Assembly (NCBI RefSeq): GCF_041687175.1
Contig: NZ_JAWLCK010000140.1
Span: forward strand, 1-5,951
Source of the DNA: Lutispora sp041687175
GTDB lineage: Bacteria; Bacillota; Clostridia; Lutisporales; Lutisporaceae
Direction: 5' to 3'
DNA length: 5,951 nt
In this document: positions 1-5,951 of the stretch, piece by piece
Numbering within the stretch: the stretch's first letter is position 1
Layout of the letters: each line of letters starts with the position of its first letter
Notes under the pieces: generated by a model
Seen by the model: the letters and a program-made list of their open reading frames with translations, nothing else
Told to the model about the DNA's origin: nothing
Database searches by the model: none
Position numbers and translations under genes: made by a program

Positions 1-2939
1 AATTGAAAGAGGAATCTATACGTGGAATCCAAATACCTGATGGAATTGCAGAGCTTATGTTTGAGAAACTAGAAAACCTTAATGAAGAAACCCGTGATGT
101 TTTAATGCTGGCTTCCTGTATAGGAAATAGCTTTGATTTAGATACAATAGCAACAGTATGTGAAAAGACACAAATTGAAGTTGAAAATCTTCTTCTTCCA
201 GCAGTAATGGAAGGACTTGTTTTACATTCTTCATCATATTGCAATAGTGGGACAAATTGCTATGAGTTTTTTCACGATGTGGTGAGACAAGCTGCCTACT
301 CTTTGCTTTCTCCTGAAGAAAAGAAGAGCACCCATGTTAAGGTCGGCAGGTTAATCTTACAAAATACAAAGCAGGAGGATATAGAAAGCAAATTACTACC
401 CATTTTAGAACATATTAATCGGGGACTGGAATTGATTGTGGATCCTGAAGAAAGGCTGAAACTTGCTGAATATAACTTGGCATCAGGCAGAAAAGCGAAA
501 TCCTCTGCAGCATATGATTCAGCCAGAAATTGTTTCAGAGCAGGTATAGAACTTCTACCTTATGATTGTTGGGATAGTAATTATTTATTAAGTTATAACC
601 TTTACCTGGAGCTGGTACAGTGTGAATATCTAGTAGGTGATGTATTAATAGCAGAAGAACTGTTTGAAATGATAATAAGAAATATAAAAACAGAAATTGA
701 ACGAGCAGATGTGTATGCTTTGAAAATGATATTGTATGCTGGTGGAGGAAAGTATGATGAAGCGGTAGAAATAGGTATAAACACACTTGAAAAGTTCGGT
801 ATTAATCTTCCTAAAAACCCGGGATTATATAGCAATGGAATAGAGCTGTTATTATATAAATGGCATATGCGCAATAAGACTATAAAAGACCTCCTTAACC
901 TGACTGAAATGAAAGATTCGGTACAAAAAAAGATTGCTCAACTCTATATAAGCCTTATTCTTTCAGCATGTACAAGCCATCCGGATTTATATTCATACTG
1001 TATTATAAAAATAGGTAACCATGGATTGAAATACGGCAATACGGAAATGACATCCATTGGTTTTATAGGCTATGCAATAACCGAAGGAAGTGTACTTGGA
1101 AATTATTCAGCAGGATATGAACTTGGGAAAGTTGCAATTGAACATGCTGAGAAATTTGGCAAAAGTTATACGAAATGCGTTGTATATTTTACCATGGGTG
1201 CATTGATACAGCATTGGTTGCGACATGGAAAAGATGGAATACAATATTTGCATAATGCAATAAAATACTCACTTGAAGCTGGAGATGTTTTGATAGCAGG
1301 ATATTCTTATAGCGTTATTCTTGAAAATAAATTTATTATAGGTACAATACTTGATGAAGTTAAGAGAGAAGCCCAACAATGCAAGAGTTATGCCCGAAGA
1401 ATGAAACATGAAAACCTCGGCGCTAACACTCTCATATACAAAAAGCATATTAAAAATCTGGCAAACCCTGAATTGAATACAGCATCAGTAGGTATAGATG
1501 ACTCTGATGAACAACAAATTATAAAACTGGCGAAAGGTGATAAGGCATCTCTGGCAGCTTATTATTATACAAAGCTGCAGATATGTTATTTAATGGGTAA
1601 ATATGATGATGCCCTTTTATTCGCTGAGAAAGAAAAAAACTGTACAAGTTCAATTATGGGCTTTATGCTGTCTGCGGAATTTATCTTCTATGAATCTCTT
1701 TCAATTACGGCTTTATATGATGAGCTTTCTGAGAAGGATAAAAGAAGATTGATGAAAGTCCTTAAGAAAAACCAGAAACAGATGAAAAAATGGTCTGCTT
1801 ATTGTCCGGCGAATTTTCTTCATAAGTACTTGCTTATTGAAGCAGAGGTCTCACGAATACTTGGAAATAAACAGAAATCTATGGAGCTATATGATAGAGC
1901 TATACAATCAGCATATGAAAATAATTATATTCAGAATGAAGCAATCGCCTGTGAATTAGCAGCAAGATTTTACATAGAAATAGGAAGAAATAGAATTGCA
2001 TTGGCATATATAAATGATGCCTTAAGATTATACAAACAGTGGGGTGCATATGCTAAGGTAGAAAGCCTGAAGAAATGTTATCCAGGTTTCCTGGGGAAAA
2101 TAGAGAATAAGAAAGAAATGGCAAAAGATTTTCCCTCAGCAAATACTATAAATGATATACTGGTTACGAGTATTACTGAAGATGAAACTCAAGAAGATAT
2201 AGAGATATATGCTATTCAAAATGAAATAGAAAGCATAATGGAATATTCGGCTCCTGATGAGATATTTCAAAACCTGCTGAAAGCTTTAATTAGAATTACT
2301 GATGCTCATAGAGGCTTTCTAATACTTGAAAAGAATGACAAATTATATATTGAAGCAATATTAGAGTCTGATAAAGATACTTGTGATTTTAGAAAGCCTA
2401 TTGCCTTAGAAAAATGTAACAGGCTTTCAAAAAAGATTGTACGCTATGTAGCAAGAACTCTTGAACCAGTGATAATAAATAGTGATAATGAGTATGGAAT
2501 ATTTGCAAGAGATACATATATTGAAAAGTCAGGTGCAAAATCAATAGCTTGTGTTCCATTGAAGCACAGAGGAATATCTATTGGAGTTTTGTATTTGGAA
2601 AACACTTCCCTGGAAGGGGCATTTACAGGTAAATATTTGAAGCATCTGAGATTCTTTGCAGGTCAAATGACTTATATAAAAGCATTGGAAACTTTATTAA
2701 TAAATGAGGATATAGAAAAAAATGAACAGTTAAATATGGGTGTTGTGGACAATCTTACTGAAAGAGAGATAGAAGTGCTAAGATATATATCATATGGACT
2801 TTCTAATAAGGAAATAGGCGAGAGGTTGGATATGACAATAAATACTGTTAAAACCCATATTAAGAATATATATGGAAAGCTGCAAGTGAACAGAAGAGTG
2901 CAGGCTGTGGAAAAAGCAAAAAAATTAAATATTGTATAA
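1..2939 (+). CDS. Large AAA-ATPase/TPR/GAF/LuxR-type transcriptional regulator, 5' end missing (partial)
   Basis: The reading frame is open from the left edge to the TAA at 2937-2939. The TTG at 3-5 is only the first possible start codon in the window; the protein clearly begins upstream. Visible order (residues counted from position 3): about 10-125 is the helical/winged-helix end of an AAA (STAND-like) ATPase, with IGNSFDLDTIA and FHDVVRQAAYSL, both typical of the HstK-type kinase/ATPase family; about 150-700 is a helical TPR-like region, ending in the family-typical segment around residues 655-695 (FYIEIGR...WGAYAKVESL); about 745-895 is a GAF domain (HRGFLILEK, ACVPLKHRGISIGVLYLEN); 915-978 is a LuxR/GerE helix-turn-helix (LTEREIEVLRYISYGLSNKE, then NTVKTHIKNIYGKL). 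Family knowledge: such proteins often carry a Ser/Thr kinase and P-loop ATPase at the N-terminus, which cannot be seen here. Inference: a cytoplasmic signal-responsive transcription factor; its ligand and targets are unknown. No frameshift is seen. Its neighbours are on the opposite strand and give no functional hint. Confidence 0.9.
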   Translation, partial: LKEESIRGIQIPDGIAELMFEKLENLNEETRDVLMLASCIGNSFDLDTIATVCEKTQIEVENLLLPAVMEGLVLHSSSYCNSGTNCYEFFHDVVRQAAYSLLSPEEKKSTHVKVGRLILQNTKQEDIESKLLPILEHINRGLELIVDPEERLKLAEYNLASGRKAKSSAAYDSARNCFRAGIELLPYDCWDSNYLLSYNLYLELVQCEYLVGDVLIAEELFEMIIRNIKTEIERADVYALKMILYAGGGKYDEAVEIGINTLEKFGINLPKNPGLYSNGIELLLYKWHMRNKTIKDLLNLTEMKDSVQKKIAQLYISLILSACTSHPDLYSYCIIKIGNHGLKYGNTEMTSIGFIGYAITEGSVLGNYSAGYELGKVAIEHAEKFGKSYTKCVVYFTMGALIQHWLRHGKDGIQYLHNAIKYSLEAGDVLIAGYSYSVILENKFIIGTILDEVKREAQQCKSYARRMKHENLGANTLIYKKHIKNLANPELNTASVGIDDSDEQQIIKLAKGDKASLAAYYYTKLQICYLMGKYDDALLFAEKEKNCTSSIMGFMLSAEFIFYESLSITALYDELSEKDKRRLMKVLKKNQKQMKKWSAYCPANFLHKYLLIEAEVSRILGNKQKSMELYDRAIQSAYENNYIQNEAIACELAARFYIEIGRNRIALAYINDALRLYKQWGAYAKVESLKKCYPGFLGKIENKKEMAKDFPSANTINDILVTSITEDETQEDIEIYAIQNEIESIMEYSAPDEIFQNLLKALIRITDAHRGFLILEKNDKLYIEAILESDKDTCDFRKPIALEKCNRLSKKIVRYVARTLEPVIINSDNEYGIFARDTYIEKSGAKSIACVPLKHRGISIGVLYLENTSLEGAFTGKYLKHLRFFAGQMTYIKALETLLINEDIEKNEQLNMGVVDNLTEREIEVLRYISYGLSNKEIGERLDMTINTVKTHIKNIYGKLQVNRRVQAVEKAKKLNIV

Positions 2940-2951
2940 AGCAAAGGAAAC

Positions 2952-2975
2952 AAAAACTCCGTAGTAGCCTATGAA
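2952..2975 (-). terminator. Weak candidate terminator of the UvrC-like gene
   Basis: Read on the minus strand, TTCATAG (2975-2969) can pair with CTACGGA (2964-2958) around a GCTA loop, with one A-C mismatch and one G-U pair, followed by G and five T's (2956-2952). It lies 37 nt after the stop codon of the UvrC-like gene. The stem is short and imperfect, so this is only the best candidate in a 72-nt convergent gap. No better hairpin is seen there for either strand, including for the + strand regulator. Confidence 0.25.
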
Positions 2976-3011
2976 CAAGTTAAGGTATTTTCAGCTTAGC
3001 AAAGAATTTAG

Positions 3012-4100
3012 CTATTGATGCAACAATCTGTCTATTGCTTCATCTATATGAAAGCTGGTGTTATAATGCAGCCAATCTTGAGGGATTAATACATAGCAAT
3101 CAGGTCTAGACTTCAAATAGCTGAATATAATTTGAGCTTCATCTATTTCCTCTTTGCTCACATAATCATGGGAAGAAGCCACAAAGCTATTGCCAAAGAA
3201 TACCATAATATGTCTCTTTAATGCCTTTTTTAATTGCTCCAGATCGATGCTATCAAGCGTATATTTTTTGCTAAAAAGAATCTTTATCCCCTTAACTAGA
3301 AATATTTTAATAACATCTTTAGTCAATGGTTCTATAATCAGTATATTATTGCAGCTCTCAGCAAATCTTATTGTTTTTGCTCTATTAATAAGAGAACTAG
3401 TGCTTTTTATATAATCTCTGTATCTTGCTGCAGTTTCAAAATCAAGCATTTCAGCTGCTTCTTGCATTTTGTATTTTAAATCTTCAAGTATGCTTGAATC
3501 ATCTCCGTTAAGAAAGGATATGATTTTTTTTACTATGTTATTGTAGTACTCTACTGCAGAATCATTGATACACATTCCAACACATAACCCCAGAGAGTGG
3601 TTCAGACATGATGAATCCTTTTTCGTAGATTTGCTGCAAAGTATTTTATAGCACTCCTTTATACCTTGGAGTGCTCTTTCCACGGTGTTTTTATTTTGAT
3701 AAGGACCGAAATAAATGTTTTGGTCATTTTCGATCAAAACATTTGATATTTCTATGCTTGGGTATACTTCGTCATTTTTTATGACTATATAGATGTAAGA
3801 TAAGGGAGTCTTCATAAGCCTGTTATACATTGGCTTTAGTTCCTTAATAAGCTTGCATTCAAGGATGAAAGCTTCAAACTCTGTGTCAGTAATGATATAG
3901 TCAAAATCCTTTAGATTCTTCACAAGCCTTTCAACTTTAGGAGAACGATCTTTTGAGCCCTGAAAGTAAGTTTTGACCCTATTTTTAAGATTCTTAGCTT
4001 TGCCTATATAAATAACATTACCTAGGGAATCTCTCATAAGATAAACCCCCGGCGCTGTAGTAAGATTTTTAACTTTTTCTTCGAGTTCCACATTTATCAC
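3012..4100 (-). CDS. UvrC-like GIY-YIG nuclease lacking the RNase H-like half
   Basis: A 362-residue protein matching the N-terminal and middle parts of excinuclease subunit UvrC (usually about 600 residues). The GIY-YIG domain (about 13-93) has GVY (18-20), YIG (31-33), Arg41 and Glu81, the positions expected for tyrosines, arginine and metal-binding glutamate of the 3'-incision site. Cys155, 165, 173 and 177 match the spacing region of UvrC's Fe-S cysteines (followed in UvrC by APC, here GMC). A UVR motif (about 203-237, MQEAAEMLDFETAARYRD) would bind UvrB. Residues 245-300 resemble UvrC's middle segment (ILIIEPLTKDVIKIFLVKGI). The catalytic RNase H-like domain and helix-hairpin-helix pair are absent, as in the E. 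coli repair nuclease Cho. Inference: an accessory 3'-incision nuclease working with UvrAB. The start is the GTG at 4100: an in-frame TAG lies directly before it, and GAAGG sits 10 nt upstream. A GTG three codons further in is a weaker alternative. The gene appears intact, with its own promoter. Confidence 0.88.
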   Translation of the reverse strand: MINVELEEKVKNLTTAPGVYLMRDSLGNVIYIGKAKNLKNRVKTYFQGSKDRSPKVERLVKNLKDFDYIITDTEFEAFILECKLIKELKPMYNRLMKTPLSYIYIVIKNDEVYPSIEISNVLIENDQNIYFGPYQNKNTVERALQGIKECYKILCSKSTKKDSSCLNHSLGLCVGMCINDSAVEYYNNIVKKIISFLNGDDSSILEDLKYKMQEAAEMLDFETAARYRDYIKSTSSLINRAKTIRFAESCNNILIIEPLTKDVIKIFLVKGIKILFSKKYTLDSIDLEQLKKALKRHIMVFFGNSFVASSHDYVSKEEIDEAQIIFSYLKSRPDCYVLIPQDWLHYNTSFHIDEAIDRLLHQ

Positions 4101-4110
4101 CTATTATAAA

Positions 4111-4115
4111 CCTTC
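4111..4115 (-). promoter_or_regulatory. Ribosome binding site of the UvrC-like gene
   Basis: On the minus strand GAAGG lies 10 nt before the GTG at 4100. The spacing is slightly long but it is the only Shine-Dalgarno-like sequence nearby, and the stop codon directly before the GTG leaves no earlier start. Confidence 0.6.
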
Positions 4116-4158
4116 ATATTTGAACAAATTGATTCAGTTAGTTTTTAATTCAATCTTT

Positions 4159-4167
4159 ATTATAGCA
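4159..4167 (-). promoter_or_regulatory. Extended -10 promoter of the UvrC-like gene
   Basis: The minus strand reads TGC TATAAT at 4167-4159, a perfect -10 box preceded by the TGn extended -10 motif. No good TTGACA-like -35 is found at 16-18 bp, which extended -10 promoters can do without. Transcription would start near 4152, giving an untranslated leader of about 50 nt. Its position downstream of the permease terminator supports separate transcription of the UvrC-like gene. Confidence 0.6.
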
Positions 4168-4274
4168 TATTTATTTTGAACTCTGCTAAATAACATCAAG
4201 ATTGTTCACTTTTACACCCGCCTTTTATATAGTTTCATATGATATCTTTTCTATCTATGAAGAGTCTTATACTT

Positions 4275-4321
4275 AAAAAATACGGGTTAGGCGACATAAG
4301 CAACCTAATCCGTATTTTTTT
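4275..4321 (-). terminator. Intrinsic terminator of the uracil permease gene (possibly bidirectional)
   Basis: The arms 4275-4291 and 4304-4320 are complementary: TACGG pairs with CCGTA, TTAGG with CCTAA, and flanking A's with T's, around a 12-nt loop. Position 4286/4309 is a G-U pair on the plus strand and an A-C mismatch on the minus strand. A run of T's follows on either strand. It begins about 29 nt after the permease stop codon, so its main role is probably to end that minus-strand transcript. The rest of the gap 4101-4349 holds only the promoter and ribosome site of the UvrC-like gene; I see nothing else convincing in 4168-4274. Confidence 0.85.
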
Positions 4322-4349
4322 GAGCATTTATAAGATAATCATTAAAAAT

Positions 4350-5702
4350 TTATTTATCTCCAATGGATAGTGCAAGATTTAGAAGTATACCTACAACTGC
4401 AGCTGTTGCAATAGCTGGGAGCTGAATGCCAAACATAGGAATCATACCGCCCTCAAAGTTAAAGCTGCCTCCTAGTCCTATTATCAATATTACCGCAATT
4501 ATTGCCAGATTTTTAGAGCTAAACATATCAACTTTTTTATCCATCATTATGGTTATGCCCTGTGCTGCAATAACACCGAACAAATATATTGAAAGTCCTC
4601 CAATTACAGCCTTTGGTATGGAATACACTATATTTATCAGAGGCGTGAAGCAGGATATTATCATGGTTATAATCGCTGCAGCCATAAGTACAGGTACGGA
4701 GAAGTTTTTGGATATTGCCATTGCACTTATATTTTCTCCATAGTTTGTGCCTGCTGGTCCTCCAATAGATGCAGATATTATATCGCCTATGCCATCACCG
4801 ATAAGATTCAAGCCTAATTTATTCTCAATATCATATTTTTTTGTGGAGCCCTTCTTTTTAGCCAAATCATTTACATATATATCAAGCTGATAAATATGGG
4901 CTGTTGATTCAGGCACAGTTGCTATAGCTATAGGCATTATTGCAATTACTGCTTGCCATGTGGGCTTAGGAAATGTGAAGATTGGCAAGCTAAGAATACT
5001 ATTTGAAGTTATTGTGCTGAAATTTACAAATGGTATACCTGTTGCAGCTCCTATTATAAGTGCGGATATATAACCAGTCATTAGCCCGAATAGAATGGGA
5101 AGCTGACTAAGTTTGCCTTTTAAGTAAACCGAGTATAATATGGTTGAGAATAAAGTTATTAAAGCGATTATCCATGCCCAGCTTGTTGCTGCTGCCTGGC
5201 TTGCTTCTGGAACACTTTGAGGAATTGCTGATGCATCAGCTAATGCAGTAGCGGATAGTGATAAACCTATAATGATTGCAATACTTCCTGTTACAGTAGC
5301 CGGTAGGACTTTGTCTATTGCTTTCTTACCACTCTTTCTAATAATAAGACCTGCAGCGATAGATACAAATCCAGACATTATAATTCCAAACTGTGCAATT
5401 GATATTTTATCATTTAGAGAATAACCGGCAAATGCATCAGCACTCATTATTGAGGCTATAGCCGCGATGTATGAAAAACTGGAACCATAATAAAGTGGTA
5501 TTTTCTTTCCTGTAACTAGAATAAAACCTAAAGTTGCAAGACCGCTGGCAAATATTGTTGTGGAAACATGAAAGCCTGTTATCAATGCCACAAGAACTGT
5601 AGCAGGAAACATTACCACTATTTGTTGCAGTGCAAATAAAATCAGTTCAATGATTGGTGGTTTTTCATCAGGTAAATAACCTAATACTTTGCTTGTTGTC
5701 AT
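4350..5702 (-). CDS. uraA: Uracil permease, NCS2 (UraA/PyrP) family
   Basis: A 450-residue, very hydrophobic membrane protein, close to the family's usual 430-450 residues and consistent with the 14-segment NCS2 fold. It should import uracil with protons across the cytoplasmic membrane for pyrimidine salvage. Visible marks: an N-terminal LPDEKPP stretch before the first helix (LFALQQIVVMFPATVLVAL); VPESTAHIYQLD, whose Glu265 matches the substrate-binding glutamate of TM8 in E. coli UraA; and GGPAGTNYGENI (314-325), whose Glu323 matches the TM10 glutamate. NYGENI is the uracil-type form of this motif; xanthine and urate carriers usually have a different residue pattern here. The start is the ATG at 5702, 7 nt after AGGAGG; an in-frame ATG at 5783 would add 27 residues but lies within the leader terminator. 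Its own promoter, PyrR-type attenuator and terminator make it a single-gene unit. pyrP is an equally suitable name. Specificity for uracil over xanthine is an inference from the motif and the leader. Confidence 0.9.
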   Translation of the reverse strand: MTTSKVLGYLPDEKPPIIELILFALQQIVVMFPATVLVALITGFHVSTTIFASGLATLGFILVTGKKIPLYYGSSFSYIAAIASIMSADAFAGYSLNDKISIAQFGIIMSGFVSIAAGLIIRKSGKKAIDKVLPATVTGSIAIIIGLSLSATALADASAIPQSVPEASQAAATSWAWIIALITLFSTILYSVYLKGKLSQLPILFGLMTGYISALIIGAATGIPFVNFSTITSNSILSLPIFTFPKPTWQAVIAIMPIAIATVPESTAHIYQLDIYVNDLAKKKGSTKKYDIENKLGLNLIGDGIGDIISASIGGPAGTNYGENISAMAISKNFSVPVLMAAAIITMIISCFTPLINIVYSIPKAVIGGLSIYLFGVIAAQGITIMMDKKVDMFSSKNLAIIAVILIIGLGGSFNFEGGMIPMFGIQLPAIATAAVVGILLNLALSIGDK

Positions 5703-5709
5703 AATAATT

Positions 5710-5715
5710 CCTCCT
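5710..5715 (-). promoter_or_regulatory. Ribosome binding site that sets the permease start
   Basis: The minus strand reads AGGAGG at 5715-5710, a perfect Shine-Dalgarno match, with 7 nt to the ATG at 5702. The longer in-frame start at 5783 has no comparable site. This decides the start codon. Confidence 0.93.
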
Positions 5716-5747
5716 AAATGTATGATTCTAGTAGCTGAAAAAATCGT

Positions 5748-5775
5748 AAAAAAAAATCCTGCACACAGCAAGATC
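5748..5775 (-). terminator. Leader terminator (attenuator) upstream of the uracil permease
   Basis: On the minus strand ATCTTGC (5774-5768) pairs with GCAGGAT (5762-5756) around the loop TGTGT, with one G-U pair, followed directly by a run of nine T's (5756-5748, the first shared with the stem). An additional G-U pair can extend the base. It lies 45 nt before the permease start codon and after the promoter, so it can only act as a conditional terminator. Its 5' arm is also the partner of the antiterminator segment 5834-5825. Confidence 0.88.
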
Positions 5776-5861
5776 ACATACATTACCAGCTAGGTATAAT
5801 TAGTAACCACAGCCGAATATGACAAATCTTACTGGTATCTCTGTACCTAGTTTAAAGATTT
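5748..5861 (-). promoter_or_regulatory. PyrR-type attenuator leader: binding loop, antiterminator, terminator
   Basis: Three exclusive pairings are visible on the minus strand. First, the anti-antiterminator 5861-5824: lower stem AAATCTT/AAGATTT, a TAAA internal loop, upper stem CTAGGTA/TACCAG with one bulged A, and the hexaloop CAGAGA (5843-5838). Second, the antiterminator: CAGTAAGATT (5834-5825) pairs over 10 bp, two of them G-U, with GATCTTGCTG (5775-5766). Third, the terminator, whose 5' arm is inside that same segment. CNGNGA is the known hexaloop of PyrR binding sites. Inference: PyrR with UMP holds the first hairpin, freeing the terminator and lowering uracil uptake; without it the antiterminator forms and the gene is read. 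The upper stem is not the classic ARUC/GGYU sequence, and no pyrR gene is in the window, so the protein partner is inferred. Confidence 0.75.
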
Positions 5862-5875
5862 TTTTTACTTTTATA

Positions 5876-5904
5876 ATTAAATCACATGAATTAGATTTTG
5901 TCAA
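5876..5904 (-). promoter_or_regulatory. Sigma-A-type promoter of the uracil permease
   Basis: The minus strand has TTGACA (5904-5899), a perfect -35, and TTTAAT (5881-5876), a five-of-six -10, separated by 17 bp. Transcription would begin around 5869, just before the first arm of the attenuator hairpin, leaving an untranslated leader of about 166 nt. The strong constitutive look of the promoter fits control by attenuation instead of by an activator. In 5905-5951 I see nothing further that I can support. Confidence 0.85.
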
Positions 5905-5951
5905 CTTCAGGTTTCATACTGATAGCGTCAATTTACTGTAGGGAAAAGAAG

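Noticed and set aside
3012..4100. The UvrC-like gene as a frameshifted pseudogene of full-length uvrC.
   Set aside because: The frame ends cleanly, and the 72 nt after it, before the convergent gene, contain no trace of the RNase H-like domain. It looks like a natural short form.
4101..4200. An SOS (LexA) box for the UvrC-like gene.
   Set aside because: Several GAAC and GTTC half-sites occur, but none pair as GAAC-N4-GTTC.
4426..4743. A 105-codon plus-strand open frame, and similar frames at 535-874, 2672-2953 (minus) and 3190-3414 (plus).
   Set aside because: They lie opposite well-supported genes, have low-complexity translations and no ribosome sites, and are shadows of the real frames.
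5824..5870. A plus-strand intrinsic terminator: AAATCTT...AAGATTT followed by eight T's.
   Set aside because: It is the complement of the attenuator hairpin and its A-rich flank. No plus-strand gene lies upstream that would need it, so I do not list it separately, though incidental termination of antisense reads is possible.
5703..5870. A purine or guanidine riboswitch in the permease leader.
   Set aside because: The conserved junction sequences of the purine aptamer and of the ykkC-type guanidine aptamer are not present, and the PyrR-type layout explains the pairings better.
5905..5951. A second promoter (TTGACG on the minus strand) or a divergent plus-strand promoter at the right end.
   Set aside because: No acceptable -10 box is found at 16-18 bp on either strand.

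Overview
The window comes from an AT-rich, Gram-positive-type genome, most likely a member of the Clostridia. The base composition, the strong AGGAGG ribosome site, the TTGACA/TTTAAT promoter, the U-tract terminators and what looks like a PyrR-type attenuator all fit this. I cannot name the species from the sequence alone.

Layout. (1) Positions 1-2939, + strand: the C-terminal 978 or so residues of a very large signalling regulator whose start lies left of the window. It has the end of an AAA/NACHT-like ATPase module, a long TPR-like helical region, a GAF domain and a C-terminal LuxR-type DNA-binding domain. (2) Positions 2940-3011: a short convergent gap with at most a weak terminator. (3) Positions 3012-4100, - strand: a short UvrC relative with a GIY-YIG nuclease domain, a four-cysteine cluster motif and a UVR motif, but without UvrC's catalytic RNase H-like domain and helix-hairpin-helix end. 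(4) Positions 4101-4349: the extended -10 promoter and ribosome site of that gene, then a strong hairpin terminator at 4275-4321 that ends the next gene. (5) Positions 4350-5702, - strand: an NCS2-family uracil permease of 450 residues. (6) Positions 5703-5951: the permease's control region, with a near-consensus promoter and a leader of about 166 nt that folds as a three-state attenuator.

The most informative part is the permease leader. A hairpin with the hexaloop CAGAGA (the CNGNGA loop recognised by PyrR in pyr attenuation) is followed by a 10-bp antiterminator pairing and then an intrinsic terminator with nine U's. The three pairings exclude one another in the right order, so uracil uptake is probably shut off by PyrR when UMP is plentiful. 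This also identifies the substrate better than protein similarity alone, and shows that the real start of the permease is the ATG at 5702, not the in-frame ATG at 5783 inside the terminator.

The three genes do not look like one pathway. The regulator is convergent to the other two, and the two minus-strand genes are separated by a terminator and a new promoter, so each is probably its own transcription unit. I see no mobile element, CRISPR array, tRNA or rRNA.
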